Positions 17,272 to 26,428 of a stretch of 64,000 nucleotides of DNA are shown here, in pieces (within the stretch, counting starts at the first letter, position 1; the number at the start of each line of letters is the position of its first letter). The DNA is from Pedobacter panaciterrae (GTDB taxonomy: Bacteria; Bacteroidota; Bacteroidia; Sphingobacteriales; Sphingobacteriaceae): the NCBI RefSeq assembly GCF_013204795.1, contig NZ_JABMKW010000016.1, positions 682,001-746,000 of the forward strand. Reading direction: 5' to 3'. A model generated the notes under the pieces. That model saw nothing but the letters and a program-made list of their open reading frames with translations, was not told the origin of the DNA and searched no databases. A program made the position numbers and the translations under genes.

Positions 17272-18384
17272 CTACAGTTTTAGCGGTATCTTTTTACCTG
17301 TTTTAGCCGCCAGATAAATGGCTTCAATAATTTTTAAATCTTTTAGCGCTTCTTCTCCGTTAACAGGTACTATTGGCTCTTTGCCTTCTAAAATAATGCC
17401 TGCCATTTCTTCCATCTGTACAGTTTGGTGGGTAGAGTGGGGTTGTGTTAATTCACCTTTATGCGTACGCCCTTTTATTGGCCCGTAGCCGGTTGAAGGC
17501 TGCATCTCGGCAAAACCTTTCTCTCCGACAAGATAAAACCGATCAAGATAGTTCATATTATATGTCGACAGGTAAGAGGCTACCGCCCCACCCGGAAATC
17601 CCATCTGGAATTGAATGGTTTCATCAACCCCTTCTTTAAATATTTCAGTATTTGTTTTGCTTTCTTGTGCGGTTACCCATGTAGGTTCCTCGCCTACCAT
17701 ATATCTGGAGCCGTTGATGGCGTAAATACCTATATCCATCATTGCTCCCCCACCTGCAAGCTGTTTATTCAATCGCCATTGTTTTGGATCGCCTATTTTA
17801 AAGCCACATTGTCCTTGAAAAAACATGATCTTTCCAAATTCACCGGCATTTCTCATTCGGATAACTTCGAGGGTTTTGGGCTCAAAATGCATCCTGTACC
17901 CCACCAACAACTTCACGTTTGCTTTTTTACATGCATCGATCATTTCTTGCCCTTCTTTAGGACTTATTGCCATTGGCTTTTCGCAAATTGCATGCTTACC
18001 TGCTTTGGCAACACGAATAACCTGATCATGGTGAAGCGCATTAGGGGTAATAACATAGACCGCATCAATATCAGGATTGTTTTTTATCTGATCAAAGTTC
18101 TCATAGTTATAACAGTTCTTTTCCGGAATACCATATTTGGCTTGCCAGTCTTTGATTTTAGATGGTGTTCCACTAATTACACCTACCAGTTTTGCTTTAA
18201 CGCAGGATTGCATTGCTTCTGCAACGCGACTACCATAGCCGCCAAGCCCCATAATAGCTACCCGTAAGACTGGTCCATCGTACAATTTATCAGTTTTTGA
18301 AGCTGACCATCCCGAAAGCGGTATAAATGGTAAAACCAATGAAGAAAGTCCAAGTTTCTGTAAAAAGTCGCGACGTGTATCCAT
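17272..18384 (-). CDS. Tat-exported Gfo/Idh/MocA family oxidoreductase
   Basis: This 370-residue protein has a twin-arginine signal (TRRDFLQKLG, residues 3-12, followed by a hydrophobic stretch to about residue 25). The Rossmann motif is MGLGGYGSRVAEAM near residue 45 and the conserved EKP is at 135-137 (CEKPMAI). The C-terminal part contains GGGAMMDIGIYAINGSRYM, typical of glucose-fructose-oxidoreductase-like members, which use tightly bound NADP in the periplasm. It ends 18 nt from the nudK stop, facing it, so it is transcribed on its own. Compared with the oxidoreductase at 597-2033 it is shorter and has the normal EKP. Substrate unknown. Confidence 0.88.
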   Translation of the reverse strand: MDTRRDFLQKLGLSSLVLPFIPLSGWSASKTDKLYDGPVLRVAIMGLGGYGSRVAEAMQSCVKAKLVGVISGTPSKIKDWQAKYGIPEKNCYNYENFDQIKNNPDIDAVYVITPNALHHDQVIRVAKAGKHAICEKPMAISPKEGQEMIDACKKANVKLLVGYRMHFEPKTLEVIRMRNAGEFGKIMFFQGQCGFKIGDPKQWRLNKQLAGGGAMMDIGIYAINGSRYMVGEEPTWVTAQESKTNTEIFKEGVDETIQFQMGFPGGAVASYLSTYNMNYLDRFYLVGEKGFAEMQPSTGYGPIKGRTHKGELTQPHSTHQTVQMEEMAGIILEGKEPIVPVNGEEALKDLKIIEAIYLAAKTGKKIPLKL

Positions 18385-18476
18385 AATTTAAATCGTTTTA
18401 AACCCAATTTACATATTTTACACATAAAAAATAGAAGTTTTATAGACTTAACATACTATAAACAAAAATGTTGGCT

Positions 18477-18484
18477 TACATTTG
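18477..18484 (+). promoter_or_regulatory. -7 promoter element of the sensor kinase gene
   Basis: TACATTTG matches the Bacteroidota -7 consensus TAnnTTTG exactly and lies 43 nt before the ATG at 18528. No clear TTTG stands 19-21 nt upstream. Confidence 0.45.
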
Positions 18485-18527
18485 GTTATAAAAACGACCA
18501 AACCAATTATTGTAAACGATCTCTTAT

Positions 18528-20516
18528 ATGCGCCGTTTTCTTATTTTAATTGCCTTTATACTTTCTGCTAAATTTCAGGCCATTGCTCAGGTGATTTATC
18601 TTAACGACAACACACCTTACAGCAATATAGGTAAACAGGTAACTTATTTTGAAGATAAGGATGCATCATTAACGATTGATGAAGTTAAAACTTTTGAAAA
18701 GGCCGGAAAATTTAAACCCAGTGAATCAAACGTACTAAACCTCGGAAATACAAAATCTGCATTTTGGATTAAAATTAACTACGTTAATCAAAGCACAGGA
18801 AAAGCTTATTTAATTGCAGACATGCCCAATATTGAATACATTGATTGTTATGCAGATAACACTGACGGAACCTGGGTTCAATTCAAATCAGGCTTTTTAA
18901 TACCTTCGAGCACCAAGGTAAAATCAGAGAATCGTTATACCTTCAGCTTACCTCAAAACAGCAACCAAACCGATGTACAGCACATTTTTATAAGGGTAAA
19001 ATCTGACAATTACCTACCACTGCCATTAAAGATGGCTACCTCTGACACTTTAGTTGCGGGCCCTACTTTCAGAGACTACCTGGAGATTGTTTTTATGGGT
19101 GTTCTGCTTTCTTTATTTGTGTATAACATTTTCTTATACATGAATATGAGAGACAAATTGTACCTGTATTATTGTCTGTATGTGCCTGGTCTATTTATTT
19201 ATGTTTCTTTGTATTTGAGGGGATATTCTTACCTTCTTAATTCTGAGATAAGGAAAATCATCAACCTTTATCCCCATGCCTTCCTGTCCGTAACAGTTAT
19301 TTTTGGAATTTTATTTTGTAGACGTTTCCTCAATCTCCGTGTAACTGCACCAAAGTTTTTAAAGATTTACTTGGCACTTATTTTCTTTTGTGTCATCCTG
19401 TTTTTTGTCAGCATTCTTGGATACAAGGGAATAGCGGCTAACTATACGCAGATCTTGATGTTTGTTTCTCCTATCATTTTATGGATTTCAGGATTTGTTG
19501 CTTACAGAAGTGGGCATACTCCAGCTAAATATTATATTCTTGCCTGGAGCTTCATAGCTCTGGCGATCTTGATTGTCATTTTAACCTTATCGAAGATTCT
19601 TCCTTTTACAGATTATACTTTTGATCTTTTACCAATTGGATCAGCAATTGAATTGTTATTACTGTCATTTGCAATGGGATATCGTTATAATCTAGTAATT
19701 AAACGGGAACAGCATACACGAGATGAAAACCTGATGCTGGTAAACGATCAGAACCTGCGTTTGGAGCACATTGTTAAGGAGCGTACATTAAAACTCAGTG
19801 ACACGATAACGGAACTGGAACTTTCCAATTCTGTAAAAAATAAGTTATTCTCTATCATTGCACATGACCTTAGAAGTCCTTTTAACAGTCTGACAGGCAT
19901 CTTTGCGCTTAAAGACATGGACATGCTAACTCTCGAAGATTATAAAATGCTGTTAACAGAGAATCAAAAGCACATTGAAACGATCAATAGTTCTTTAAAT
20001 AACCTTTTATATTGGGCAAGACGACAAATGGAAGTGGTAAATAGTGTACCCACTACATTTGATCTTAAACCTTTTATAGAAAAATTGCTTTTGGTTTATC
20101 TGCCGCTGATCCATAAGAAAGGGATCCTGACAGACATCAATTTATCGGATTCTTTTTCAGCTTATGCAGATGAGGACCATGTACAGCTCATTCTACGAAA
20201 CCTGATTGACAATGCGATAAAGTTTACTCCTACCGGCAATGAAATTGGAATCGCCCTAAAAAACCATGGCAATATGGTAGAGATCTGCGTGTGGAATACC
20301 ATCAATAATCCAGAGCAATTTGACGTTGAAGATATTCGAAATCCAAAAGCGGGAGGCGCAACCTACGGAACGGAAAATGAGAAAGGTATAGGTTTGGGCC
20401 TAACGCTGATCAGGGAATATATAAAAGCCAACGACAGTAAACTGAACATTGACCTGCTGGGAAATAAAGTGTCTTTTAGTTTTGATTTACCTCTATCCAG
20501 TTCCCGTCTTCTCTGA
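18528..20516 (+). CDS. 7TMR-DISM sensor histidine kinase
   Basis: This 662-residue protein has a signal peptide (MRRFLILIAFILSA), an extracytoplasmic 7TMR-DISM type 2 sensor domain to about residue 170, seven membrane helices (about 180-395), a short coiled coil (LEHIVKERTLKLSDTITELE), then HisKA with phospho-acceptor His446 (IIAHDLRSPFNSL) and an HATPase with LRNLIDNAIKFTP and GIGLGLTL. DISM sensors are thought to bind carbohydrates or similar small molecules. No response regulator gene is adjacent, so it is an orphan kinase here. Its last 41 bases overlap the 3' end of ispG on the other strand. Confidence 0.9.
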   Translation: MRRFLILIAFILSAKFQAIAQVIYLNDNTPYSNIGKQVTYFEDKDASLTIDEVKTFEKAGKFKPSESNVLNLGNTKSAFWIKINYVNQSTGKAYLIADMPNIEYIDCYADNTDGTWVQFKSGFLIPSSTKVKSENRYTFSLPQNSNQTDVQHIFIRVKSDNYLPLPLKMATSDTLVAGPTFRDYLEIVFMGVLLSLFVYNIFLYMNMRDKLYLYYCLYVPGLFIYVSLYLRGYSYLLNSEIRKIINLYPHAFLSVTVIFGILFCRRFLNLRVTAPKFLKIYLALIFFCVILFFVSILGYKGIAANYTQILMFVSPIILWISGFVAYRSGHTPAKYYILAWSFIALAILIVILTLSKILPFTDYTFDLLPIGSAIELLLLSFAMGYRYNLVIKREQHTRDENLMLVNDQNLRLEHIVKERTLKLSDTITELELSNSVKNKLFSIIAHDLRSPFNSLTGIFALKDMDMLTLEDYKMLLTENQKHIETINSSLNNLLYWARRQMEVVNSVPTTFDLKPFIEKLLLVYLPLIHKKGILTDINLSDSFSAYADEDHVQLILRNLIDNAIKFTPTGNEIGIALKNHGNMVEICVWNTINNPEQFDVEDIRNPKAGGATYGTENEKGIGLGLTLIREYIKANDSKLNIDLLGNKVSFSFDLPLSSSRLL

Positions 20517-22470
20517 TCAGTTCAATCAGATCATCAAGGGCACGGGCAGCATTTACATTTTTCTTGACCACTTCTTTTCCGCGATAAAGCGTTATTTTAT
20601 CAGGGCCGGTTCCTACATAGCCATAATCGGCATCAGCCATTTCACCCGGGCCATTTACAATGCAACCCATGATACCAATTTTGATTCCTTTAAGATGATC
20701 GGTACGTGAACGGATCAATTGGGTAGTTTCCTGAAGATCAAAAAGTGTTCGTCCGCAGCTTGGACAAGAGATGTATTCTGTTTTAGAAATGCGGGTACGT
20801 GTTGCTTGTAAAATACCAAAACTTGTGGCATTAATTAATGATAAGCCTACGGTTTCGTCAGCACTGATCCATATACCGTCGCCCAGTCCATCAGTAAACA
20901 AAGCACCAAGATCGGTAGCCGCATACAGCATCAGATCATCAGCACTAATGCCTGAATATGCTCTTTTTACTACAACCGGTATTTGCGAATTATGCTTCAT
21001 TAAGGATACAAAAAACTCCCTTTGCATAGCCATACCATGTGCAGCATTAGTTTCTAATACCAAAACTACATTTGACTGCAATTTAGAAAGATCTATACCG
21101 GCACCCTCTTCTGCTTTTATACTAACAAGATTTAAATACTCATCTTTAACATCGGCAGCAATGTATTCTTCAAAAGAAAGTAAGGGATGGCAATTGTTCT
21201 TATCCTTTAAATTTAGCCAGGTTTGATAATTATAAATCTGCTTTAGATTACCCGGAAAAGAGAATGAAGGCAATGCATCTCCAAGATATACCATATCGGT
21301 TGCCTGATCGGCCATGTTGTATTTATCCAGACCTGCACTATATTTATAGCCAACTGCTGTTAAAAAGTAAGGGTCTTTTAAGTTTTCTTTAGATGCATCA
21401 ATGATCACTACAGGGTGATGATGATCGCCAATATGTTGTACAGGTTCTGTATGCCTGCGGTTGTATTCGTAAGGATTATAGGGCAGGTCTTTTACAGTAA
21501 TGCTTTCTGATTTTTGTCCCGCAATAATTTCATTATTTAACAGTGCCCTGGTTTCATATCTTGAAGCCAATGCTTTTGCAACAGGAGCCTCAAATTCAGG
21601 ATCCTCGGTTAAAGAAACCCTAATGGTATCGCCCAATCCGTCTTCAAGTAATGTTCCAATACCAACTGCCGATTTAATACGGCCGTCTTCCCCATCGCCA
21701 GCCTCAGTTACACCAAGGTGCAAAGGATAATTCATGCCTTCTTTTACCATGGTCTCTACCAGTAAACGGTATGCCTGAACCATGATCTGTGTATTACTGG
21801 CTTTCATAGAGATAACCAGATTGTAATAATTCTGGTCCTCGCACATACGGATAAACTCCATTGCCGATTCAACCATACCTCTTGGAGTATCGCCGTAATG
21901 GCTCATGATCCGATCTGACAGCGATCCATGGTTAGTACCAATACGCATTGCTGTTCCGTATTCTTTACAGATCTTTACCAGCGGTGTAAATTTCTTATAT
22001 ATGCGCTCCAGCTCTGCCTGATAGGCTTGCTGCGTATATTCAATGTTTTCGAAGCGTTTCTTATCTGCATAGTTACCCGGATTTACCCTTACTTTTTCTA
22101 CGATTCGAGCCGCAGCTTCAGCAGCATTTGGCGTAAAGTGGATATCGGCAACCAGTGGCACATTGTAACCCCTGAATCTTAATTCTTTTTTAATGTTAGC
22201 AAGGTTTTCTGCTTCCTTCATACTTGGGGCAGTAATACGAACATATTCGCAACCAGAGTTTACCATTCTAATGGTTTGCTCAACTGTAGCCAAGGTATCC
22301 ATGGTATCAGTTGTGGTCATAGATTGAATACGGATTGGATTTAATCCTCCCATCGGAATATCCCCGATACTAACCTCTCTGGTTAGAAATCTTGAATATT
22401 GGGTTAAACTGTTACAATACCCGCCTTTTAACTCTTTCTGTAACGCGCGCTGATCAAATACTTTTTCCAT
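20476..22470 (-). CDS. ispG: 4-hydroxy-3-methylbut-2-enyl diphosphate synthase, long form
   Basis: This 664-residue enzyme of the MEP isoprenoid pathway is the long type seen in Bacteroidota, Chlamydiae and plants, with an extra domain between the TIM barrel (PMGGLNPIRIQSMTTTDT at the start) and the [4Fe-4S] domain. The cluster ligands are in SCPSCGRTLFDLQ and GCIVNGPGE. E. coli IspG is about 370 residues, so the insert is near 280. The cytoplasmic reaction turns MEcPP into HMBPP. It ends inside the last codons of the convergent kinase gene; both reading ends look natural (DLIELIREDGNWIE). Confidence 0.96.
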   Translation of the reverse strand: MEKVFDQRALQKELKGGYCNSLTQYSRFLTREVSIGDIPMGGLNPIRIQSMTTTDTMDTLATVEQTIRMVNSGCEYVRITAPSMKEAENLANIKKELRFRGYNVPLVADIHFTPNAAEAAARIVEKVRVNPGNYADKKRFENIEYTQQAYQAELERIYKKFTPLVKICKEYGTAMRIGTNHGSLSDRIMSHYGDTPRGMVESAMEFIRMCEDQNYYNLVISMKASNTQIMVQAYRLLVETMVKEGMNYPLHLGVTEAGDGEDGRIKSAVGIGTLLEDGLGDTIRVSLTEDPEFEAPVAKALASRYETRALLNNEIIAGQKSESITVKDLPYNPYEYNRRHTEPVQHIGDHHHPVVIIDASKENLKDPYFLTAVGYKYSAGLDKYNMADQATDMVYLGDALPSFSFPGNLKQIYNYQTWLNLKDKNNCHPLLSFEEYIAADVKDEYLNLVSIKAEEGAGIDLSKLQSNVVLVLETNAAHGMAMQREFFVSLMKHNSQIPVVVKRAYSGISADDLMLYAATDLGALFTDGLGDGIWISADETVGLSLINATSFGILQATRTRISKTEYISCPSCGRTLFDLQETTQLIRSRTDHLKGIKIGIMGCIVNGPGEMADADYGYVGTGPDKITLYRGKEVVKKNVNAARALDDLIELIREDGNWIEVNQN

Positions 22471-22519
22471 GACTTGCTAATGTGCTACAAAGATAAAGAT
22501 TATGTTTATAACTGTTATG

Positions 22520-23140
22520 TCAGATCAACCGGTCTTTTATAACCAGTGTATCCGCTATCAGATCATGAAAGCACTGTTGCTTCTTATTCAGAAAGCTGTA
22601 TAAGTAGCCCAAAAAGAAAGGAGCTACAGACAATATTTTAGCAGCATTTCGGCCATAAGCATTATTTAAACTGATCCTGTTTCCACCCAGATCTGTAACT
22701 TTAATATTAATTAACCGCTTACCAATGGTTGCTTGCTTATCAGATGCTTCGGCAATGCTGCTATAAATAAATTTAGCAATAGAAATGAGGGGCAATCCTG
22801 CCAGTGAGACCATTATCCGCTGCGTTTTTTCTTCTACAAAGATGAAACTGATTAATACCAGCAGCACATAGCCCAGTGTTAAGAAAAAATAATCTATAAC
22901 GGAGGCCAGCAAACGCTGATCAAAGGAAGCGAAGTATTGAGGGGCTGTTTTCTGAAAGGTAAAACCAAGAAGCTCACGCAGTTCTTGCAACTCGTGAGCT
23001 TCTTTATAATCGTCCATCCCAGGCTTCCTGATAAAAGTTCCCGGAAGGATATTTAGTGACTTTAATTGTTCTAATTGATATGGGCCTTCCGGCTTTCCGT
23101 TTATGACAACGGTATATTCAATTTCGTTCTTACTTTCCAT
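22520..23140 (-). CDS. GYF-like plus RDD membrane protein
   Basis: This 206-residue protein has an N-terminal GYF_2-like domain (VVINGKPEGPYQLEQLKSL, residues 11-29, with a second half to about residue 58) followed by an RDD domain (FASFDQRLLASVIDYFFLTL and later KQATIGKRLINIKV) with three or four membrane helices. It stands 49 nt upstream (on its strand) of ispG and 41 nt after the LiaF-like gene. RDD proteins are poorly understood; the neighbouring PspC and LiaF-like genes suggest an envelope role, which is inference. Confidence 0.82.
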   Translation of the reverse strand: MESKNEIEYTVVINGKPEGPYQLEQLKSLNILPGTFIRKPGMDDYKEAHELQELRELLGFTFQKTAPQYFASFDQRLLASVIDYFFLTLGYVLLVLISFIFVEEKTQRIMVSLAGLPLISIAKFIYSSIAEASDKQATIGKRLINIKVTDLGGNRISLNNAYGRNAAKILSVAPFFLGYLYSFLNKKQQCFHDLIADTLVIKDRLI

Positions 23141-23181
23141 TCTAAGAGTTAGCTTGTCGCAATTTAAGCGCGATAAATCGA

Positions 23182-24114
23182 TTAATAACGATTTACCTCA
23201 AAGCTACTCAATCCTCCATCTAAATTGATAAATATCTTTTTAGCTGAAGCTTTATAATTCGGAGTTTCGTAGGTGCCATCTTCTAATTTGGTAAAACCTG
23301 TAAAATCTTTTGATGAAAGTCCGGTTTTGGTTTTAATTCTGCATCCTGAATTTGATGGGATTTTAATTTTAACATCTGCTACACCAGTTTTTACATTTAC
23401 ATCTGTAATAGGCAGCAATTCTCCGATCTTAATATCAAGTGCAGCGGCACCACCATCAAAGTTGAAAGCGCGCACCTTGTATTGTGAAAGGTCAAAATTC
23501 ACTTCTCCGGCCCCCATATTCATATGGATTTCCCAGGTAGGTTTAATGTTTAATTTCATTTTAACATCGTTTCCACCGTCACCCATATTCCATTTCGAAT
23601 TGCCTTTCATTTTAAAGTTCACTGTAGTTATACTATCAGTTTTTTCTGTTTGTAATGAAAAGGTTCCTCCTCTTTTTTCTACATCTGCAGTAATTAAACT
23701 GTCTGTAGGTCCTTTCAGGTCGAAAGATGTTCCACCTCCAGAAACATTCAAAACAGTTTTAGTAGAAACAGAATCTGTAAAAGGATGAGAGAAACTCAGG
23801 TGCTCGGTATCGTTGTTATCAAAATCTACACTGTCTTCAATGTTCACATCAGCCCATCTTTTACTCTCAGGAGCTTGCTGACCTTTGTAAAACAAAACGC
23901 CTAAGGTTACAACAAGGATTGCGATAGACACTATTCCACCTATCTGTGATTTATTTCTGTTAAAAAGAATATTTACACCTGCGATAATTAAAAATATTGG
24001 CCAGAAACGCCAAACATTGCGCCAGTAAAAATCAATTATATGAAAATTTTCTAAAAGGAGCACCCCACCTATAAAAAGCAGTACTATACCCCACATTATT
24101 CTATCCAGTTTCAT
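23182..24114 (-). CDS. LiaF-like membrane protein
   Basis: This 310-residue protein has an N-terminal LiaI/LiaF-type transmembrane region (IMWGIVLLFIGGVLLLENFH and WRFWPIFLIIAGVNILF, residues about 6-52), a third helix near 60-75, and a C-terminal beta-rich domain with the repetitive pattern of DUF4097/toast-rack proteins (NVSGGGTSFDLKG, NMGAGEVNFDLS, KTGVADVKIKIPS). In Firmicutes LiaF works with envelope-stress sensors; here it follows the PspC gene by one base and is clearly co-transcribed with it. The role in Bacteroidota is not established. Confidence 0.8.
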   Translation of the reverse strand: MKLDRIMWGIVLLFIGGVLLLENFHIIDFYWRNVWRFWPIFLIIAGVNILFNRNKSQIGGIVSIAILVVTLGVLFYKGQQAPESKRWADVNIEDSVDFDNNDTEHLSFSHPFTDSVSTKTVLNVSGGGTSFDLKGPTDSLITADVEKRGGTFSLQTEKTDSITTVNFKMKGNSKWNMGDGGNDVKMKLNIKPTWEIHMNMGAGEVNFDLSQYKVRAFNFDGGAAALDIKIGELLPITDVNVKTGVADVKIKIPSNSGCRIKTKTGLSSKDFTGFTKLEDGTYETPNYKASAKKIFINLDGGLSSFEVNRY

Positions 24115-24115
24115 C

Positions 24116-24823
24116 TTATATATCTTTTTTGGTGAATCTATCGTCTATATTGCTTTCGCCAGTATTTGAATTTCCTGGTATGTCTGTTGGTGTAGGTGCA
24201 GGGTTTACAGGATCAGTAGTTTGTCCTTCCTGAGGATTTTGTTTTTTCCATTCTTCCCAGGCATCTTTTCTTTTAGACTTAAGAATAAAGCTTACTCCTA
24301 TTGCAACAAATACCAGTGGCCATAACTTGCCTATACTAAACCAGAAAGGAATGATATTAAACTCGTTCATCAGAAAATACAGGCCTATAACCAGTAAAAA
24401 CAATCCCCCTACAGTTCTTCCAGTATCACTTTTCTGATAAGGCTTAAATTCAGGTTGTTTCGGCTCAGTTGTAAAACCTGCATCACTTACTGTAGATGAA
24501 GTCCATGCTTGCGATTGCGATGGATTTGATGTTTCCGGGTTTTGATACGGCTGTGAAAACGCGTTTGGTGAGTTAAAAGGATTATTTTGTGGTCCTTTAT
24601 AAAACTCATTGAATTTTGAAAATCTTTTTGTCGGATCGTTATTTACAGGTACGACAATCCACATGATGATATACACCAAAATCCCTGTTCCAACTAAAAA
24701 GATGGTTGAGAGTACGAACAATAATCTGATTATCGTCACATCCACCTCCATGTATTCCGCAACTCCAGATGATACACCTGCAATTACTTTCTCATGCTCA
24801 TTTCTAAATAATCTCTTGTCCAT
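24116..24823 (-). CDS. PspC-domain membrane protein
   Basis: This 235-residue protein begins with a PspC domain (residues 1-60: KRLFRNEHEKVIAGVSSGVA, EVDVTIIRLLFVLS, YIIMWIVVP). A linker rich in Pro, Asn, Ser and Gln (about 70-135) follows, then two further membrane helices resembling the LiaI/DUF5668 module (GGLFLLVIGLYFLMNEF, GKLWPLVFVAIGVSFIL), which is also found in the next gene product. It ends in an acidic tail. PspC domains belong to the phage-shock/envelope stress response. It leads the PspC, LiaF-like, GYF-RDD group. Confidence 0.85.
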   Translation of the reverse strand: MDKRLFRNEHEKVIAGVSSGVAEYMEVDVTIIRLLFVLSTIFLVGTGILVYIIMWIVVPVNNDPTKRFSKFNEFYKGPQNNPFNSPNAFSQPYQNPETSNPSQSQAWTSSTVSDAGFTTEPKQPEFKPYQKSDTGRTVGGLFLLVIGLYFLMNEFNIIPFWFSIGKLWPLVFVAIGVSFILKSKRKDAWEEWKKQNPQEGQTTDPVNPAPTPTDIPGNSNTGESNIDDRFTKKDI

Positions 24824-24843
24824 AATATATTTCCTCCTATATT

Positions 24844-25533
24844 TTAAAACTGTATCGGCTTTATAGTTATCTCATCAACATTTACGCCACTGCTTAAATT
24901 TAAAATGGTGTATATGGTATTCGCAATATCTTCTGGTTGTACAAAACGATCAGCGGGGATTTCTGTTCCCTCCCACGATGATGTTAGTGTTGAACCTGGC
25001 AATACAGCTGTTACCTTAACGTTGTATTTTGATAATTCCTCCCTAAATACACTATTAAGACTTAGCAATGCTGCTTTAGTTACACTATAGCTACCTGCAT
25101 TTTCTGCATTTTGTTTACTGGCTATCGAACATATGTTAAAAATGTGGCCTGATTGCTGTGTGCGCATCATTTTACCAAAAAACTTTGACAGGTAATAGGC
25201 TGCGTTAAGGTTCAGATTTATTTGCTTTTCAAGCTGATCATCAGCTTCATCAAGTATAGATCCCTGCAAAAACATACCCGCATTATTCACTAAAACATCA
25301 ACTTTGGGCATTTCGTTTTTTACAGCATTACAAAATGCATACACATCTTCTTTAATGCTGCAATCTGCCCGATAAGTAAATATCCTAACACCTGTATGCC
25401 TTAACTCTTCTGCAAAACTATCCAGTTCAGTCTTTTTTCTTGAACACACTGCTAAGTCATATCCACTCTGTGCCAGCTTTATTGCAATGGCCCTTCCAAT
25501 ACCTTTAGTCGCGCCGGTAATAATTGCATTCAT
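24844..25533 (-). CDS. SDR-family dehydrogenase
   Basis: This 229-residue short-chain dehydrogenase has the cofactor loop TGATKGIG (6-13), NNAG (83-86), catalytic Ser136, Tyr149 and Lys153 (YSVTK). It resembles 3-oxoacyl-ACP-reductase-like SDR enzymes but its substrate cannot be told from sequence. It ends 20 nt before the start of the PspC gene and is read in the same direction. Whether it belongs to the same transcript is uncertain. Confidence 0.85.
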   Translation of the reverse strand: MNAIITGATKGIGRAIAIKLAQSGYDLAVCSRKKTELDSFAEELRHTGVRIFTYRADCSIKEDVYAFCNAVKNEMPKVDVLVNNAGMFLQGSILDEADDQLEKQINLNLNAAYYLSKFFGKMMRTQQSGHIFNICSIASKQNAENAGSYSVTKAALLSLNSVFREELSKYNVKVTAVLPGSTLTSSWEGTEIPADRFVQPEDIANTIYTILNLSSGVNVDEITIKPIQF

Positions 25534-25693
25534 TGTTTAAACATCTTTATTTAACACAATAATACAAAAAAGCACCGCATGGCAAAACATTAATAGCCAA
25601 AGATTGGTTAGAAAAAGGGATTACAACGATTTCAACTTTTTATTGTTTCTTTGTAATAATATTGCACAAATACTATAGCTAATTTTTCATTGA

Positions 25694-26428
25694 ATGAATT
25701 TCACCAATTTTGGCAGGTACCTACTTTTATTGAAAGCGGTATTTAGAAAGCCCGAAAAGTTTAAAATATACTTGAAGGCCATCTTTAAACAAATGGATTT
25801 TGTAGGGGTAGGTTCCCTGGGGCTGATTGCCATTATTTCTACTTTCATAGGAGCAGTAATGACATTACAAATTGCCTTCCAGTTGGTTAGCGACTTTATC
25901 CCTAAAACCATTATCGGTTCTGTAAACAGAGATTCAAGTATTCTTGAGCTTAGTCCTACCATTACCGCTATTGTTTTGGCCGGTAAAATCGGGTCTGCAA
26001 TTTCCTCTGAAATTGGTACAATGCGTGTTAGCGAGCAGATTGATGCACTCGAGATTATGGGAATCAACTCTCCCGGTTATCTTATCCTGCCAAAAATCAT
26101 TGCGGGGATTACCATGGTTCCTTTATTGGTAATTATGTCTATGTTCCTCAGCATTACCGGTGGATACATTGGTGGTACTTTATCTGGAGCTGTTTCTCCT
26201 GCCGAATATATTCAGGGTATCACTACTGATTTTAATCCTTATACCATTGTTGTAGCCCTTGTAAAGGCTTTTGTATTTGGTTTTATCATCACTTCGGTTC
26301 CTGCATATGAAGGTTTCTATGTAAAAGGCGGTGCACTCGAGGTAGCCCAGGCAAGTACAAGAGCTGTTGTTGTTAGCTGTATTACGATATTGGCATGTGA
26401 TTACATTGTAACCCAGTTATTATTATGA
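25694..26428 (+). CDS. mlaE: MlaE-type lipid ABC transporter permease
   Basis: This 244-residue inner-membrane protein has about five membrane helices and the MlaE family core: GLIAIISTFIGAVMTLQIAF, LAGKIGSAISSEIGTMRVSE (with the conserved Glu-rich loop EQIDALEIMG) and YVKGGALEVAQAST. It moves phospholipids or related lipids between membranes with the ATPase encoded next. The two genes overlap by four bases (ATGA). The substrate-binding MCE protein (MlaD-like) that such systems need is not nearby and is presumably encoded elsewhere. Confidence 0.9.
   Translation: MNFTNFGRYLLLLKAVFRKPEKFKIYLKAIFKQMDFVGVGSLGLIAIISTFIGAVMTLQIAFQLVSDFIPKTIIGSVNRDSSILELSPTITAIVLAGKIGSAISSEIGTMRVSEQIDALEIMGINSPGYLILPKIIAGITMVPLLVIMSMFLSITGGYIGGTLSGAVSPAEYIQGITTDFNPYTIVVALVKAFVFGFIITSVPAYEGFYVKGGALEVAQASTRAVVVSCITILACDYIVTQLLL

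Noticed and set aside
17611..18267. 218-codon plus-strand frame
   Set aside because: Entirely antisense to the Tat-exported oxidoreductase, with low-complexity Phe/Cys/His content and no domain.
18480..18505. TTTGGT/ACCAAA dyad upstream of the sensor kinase
   Set aside because: Only six paired bases with a 10-nt spacer; expected by chance in AT-rich DNA.
20771..21226. 151-codon plus-strand frame
   Set aside because: Antisense to ispG with no recognisable family.
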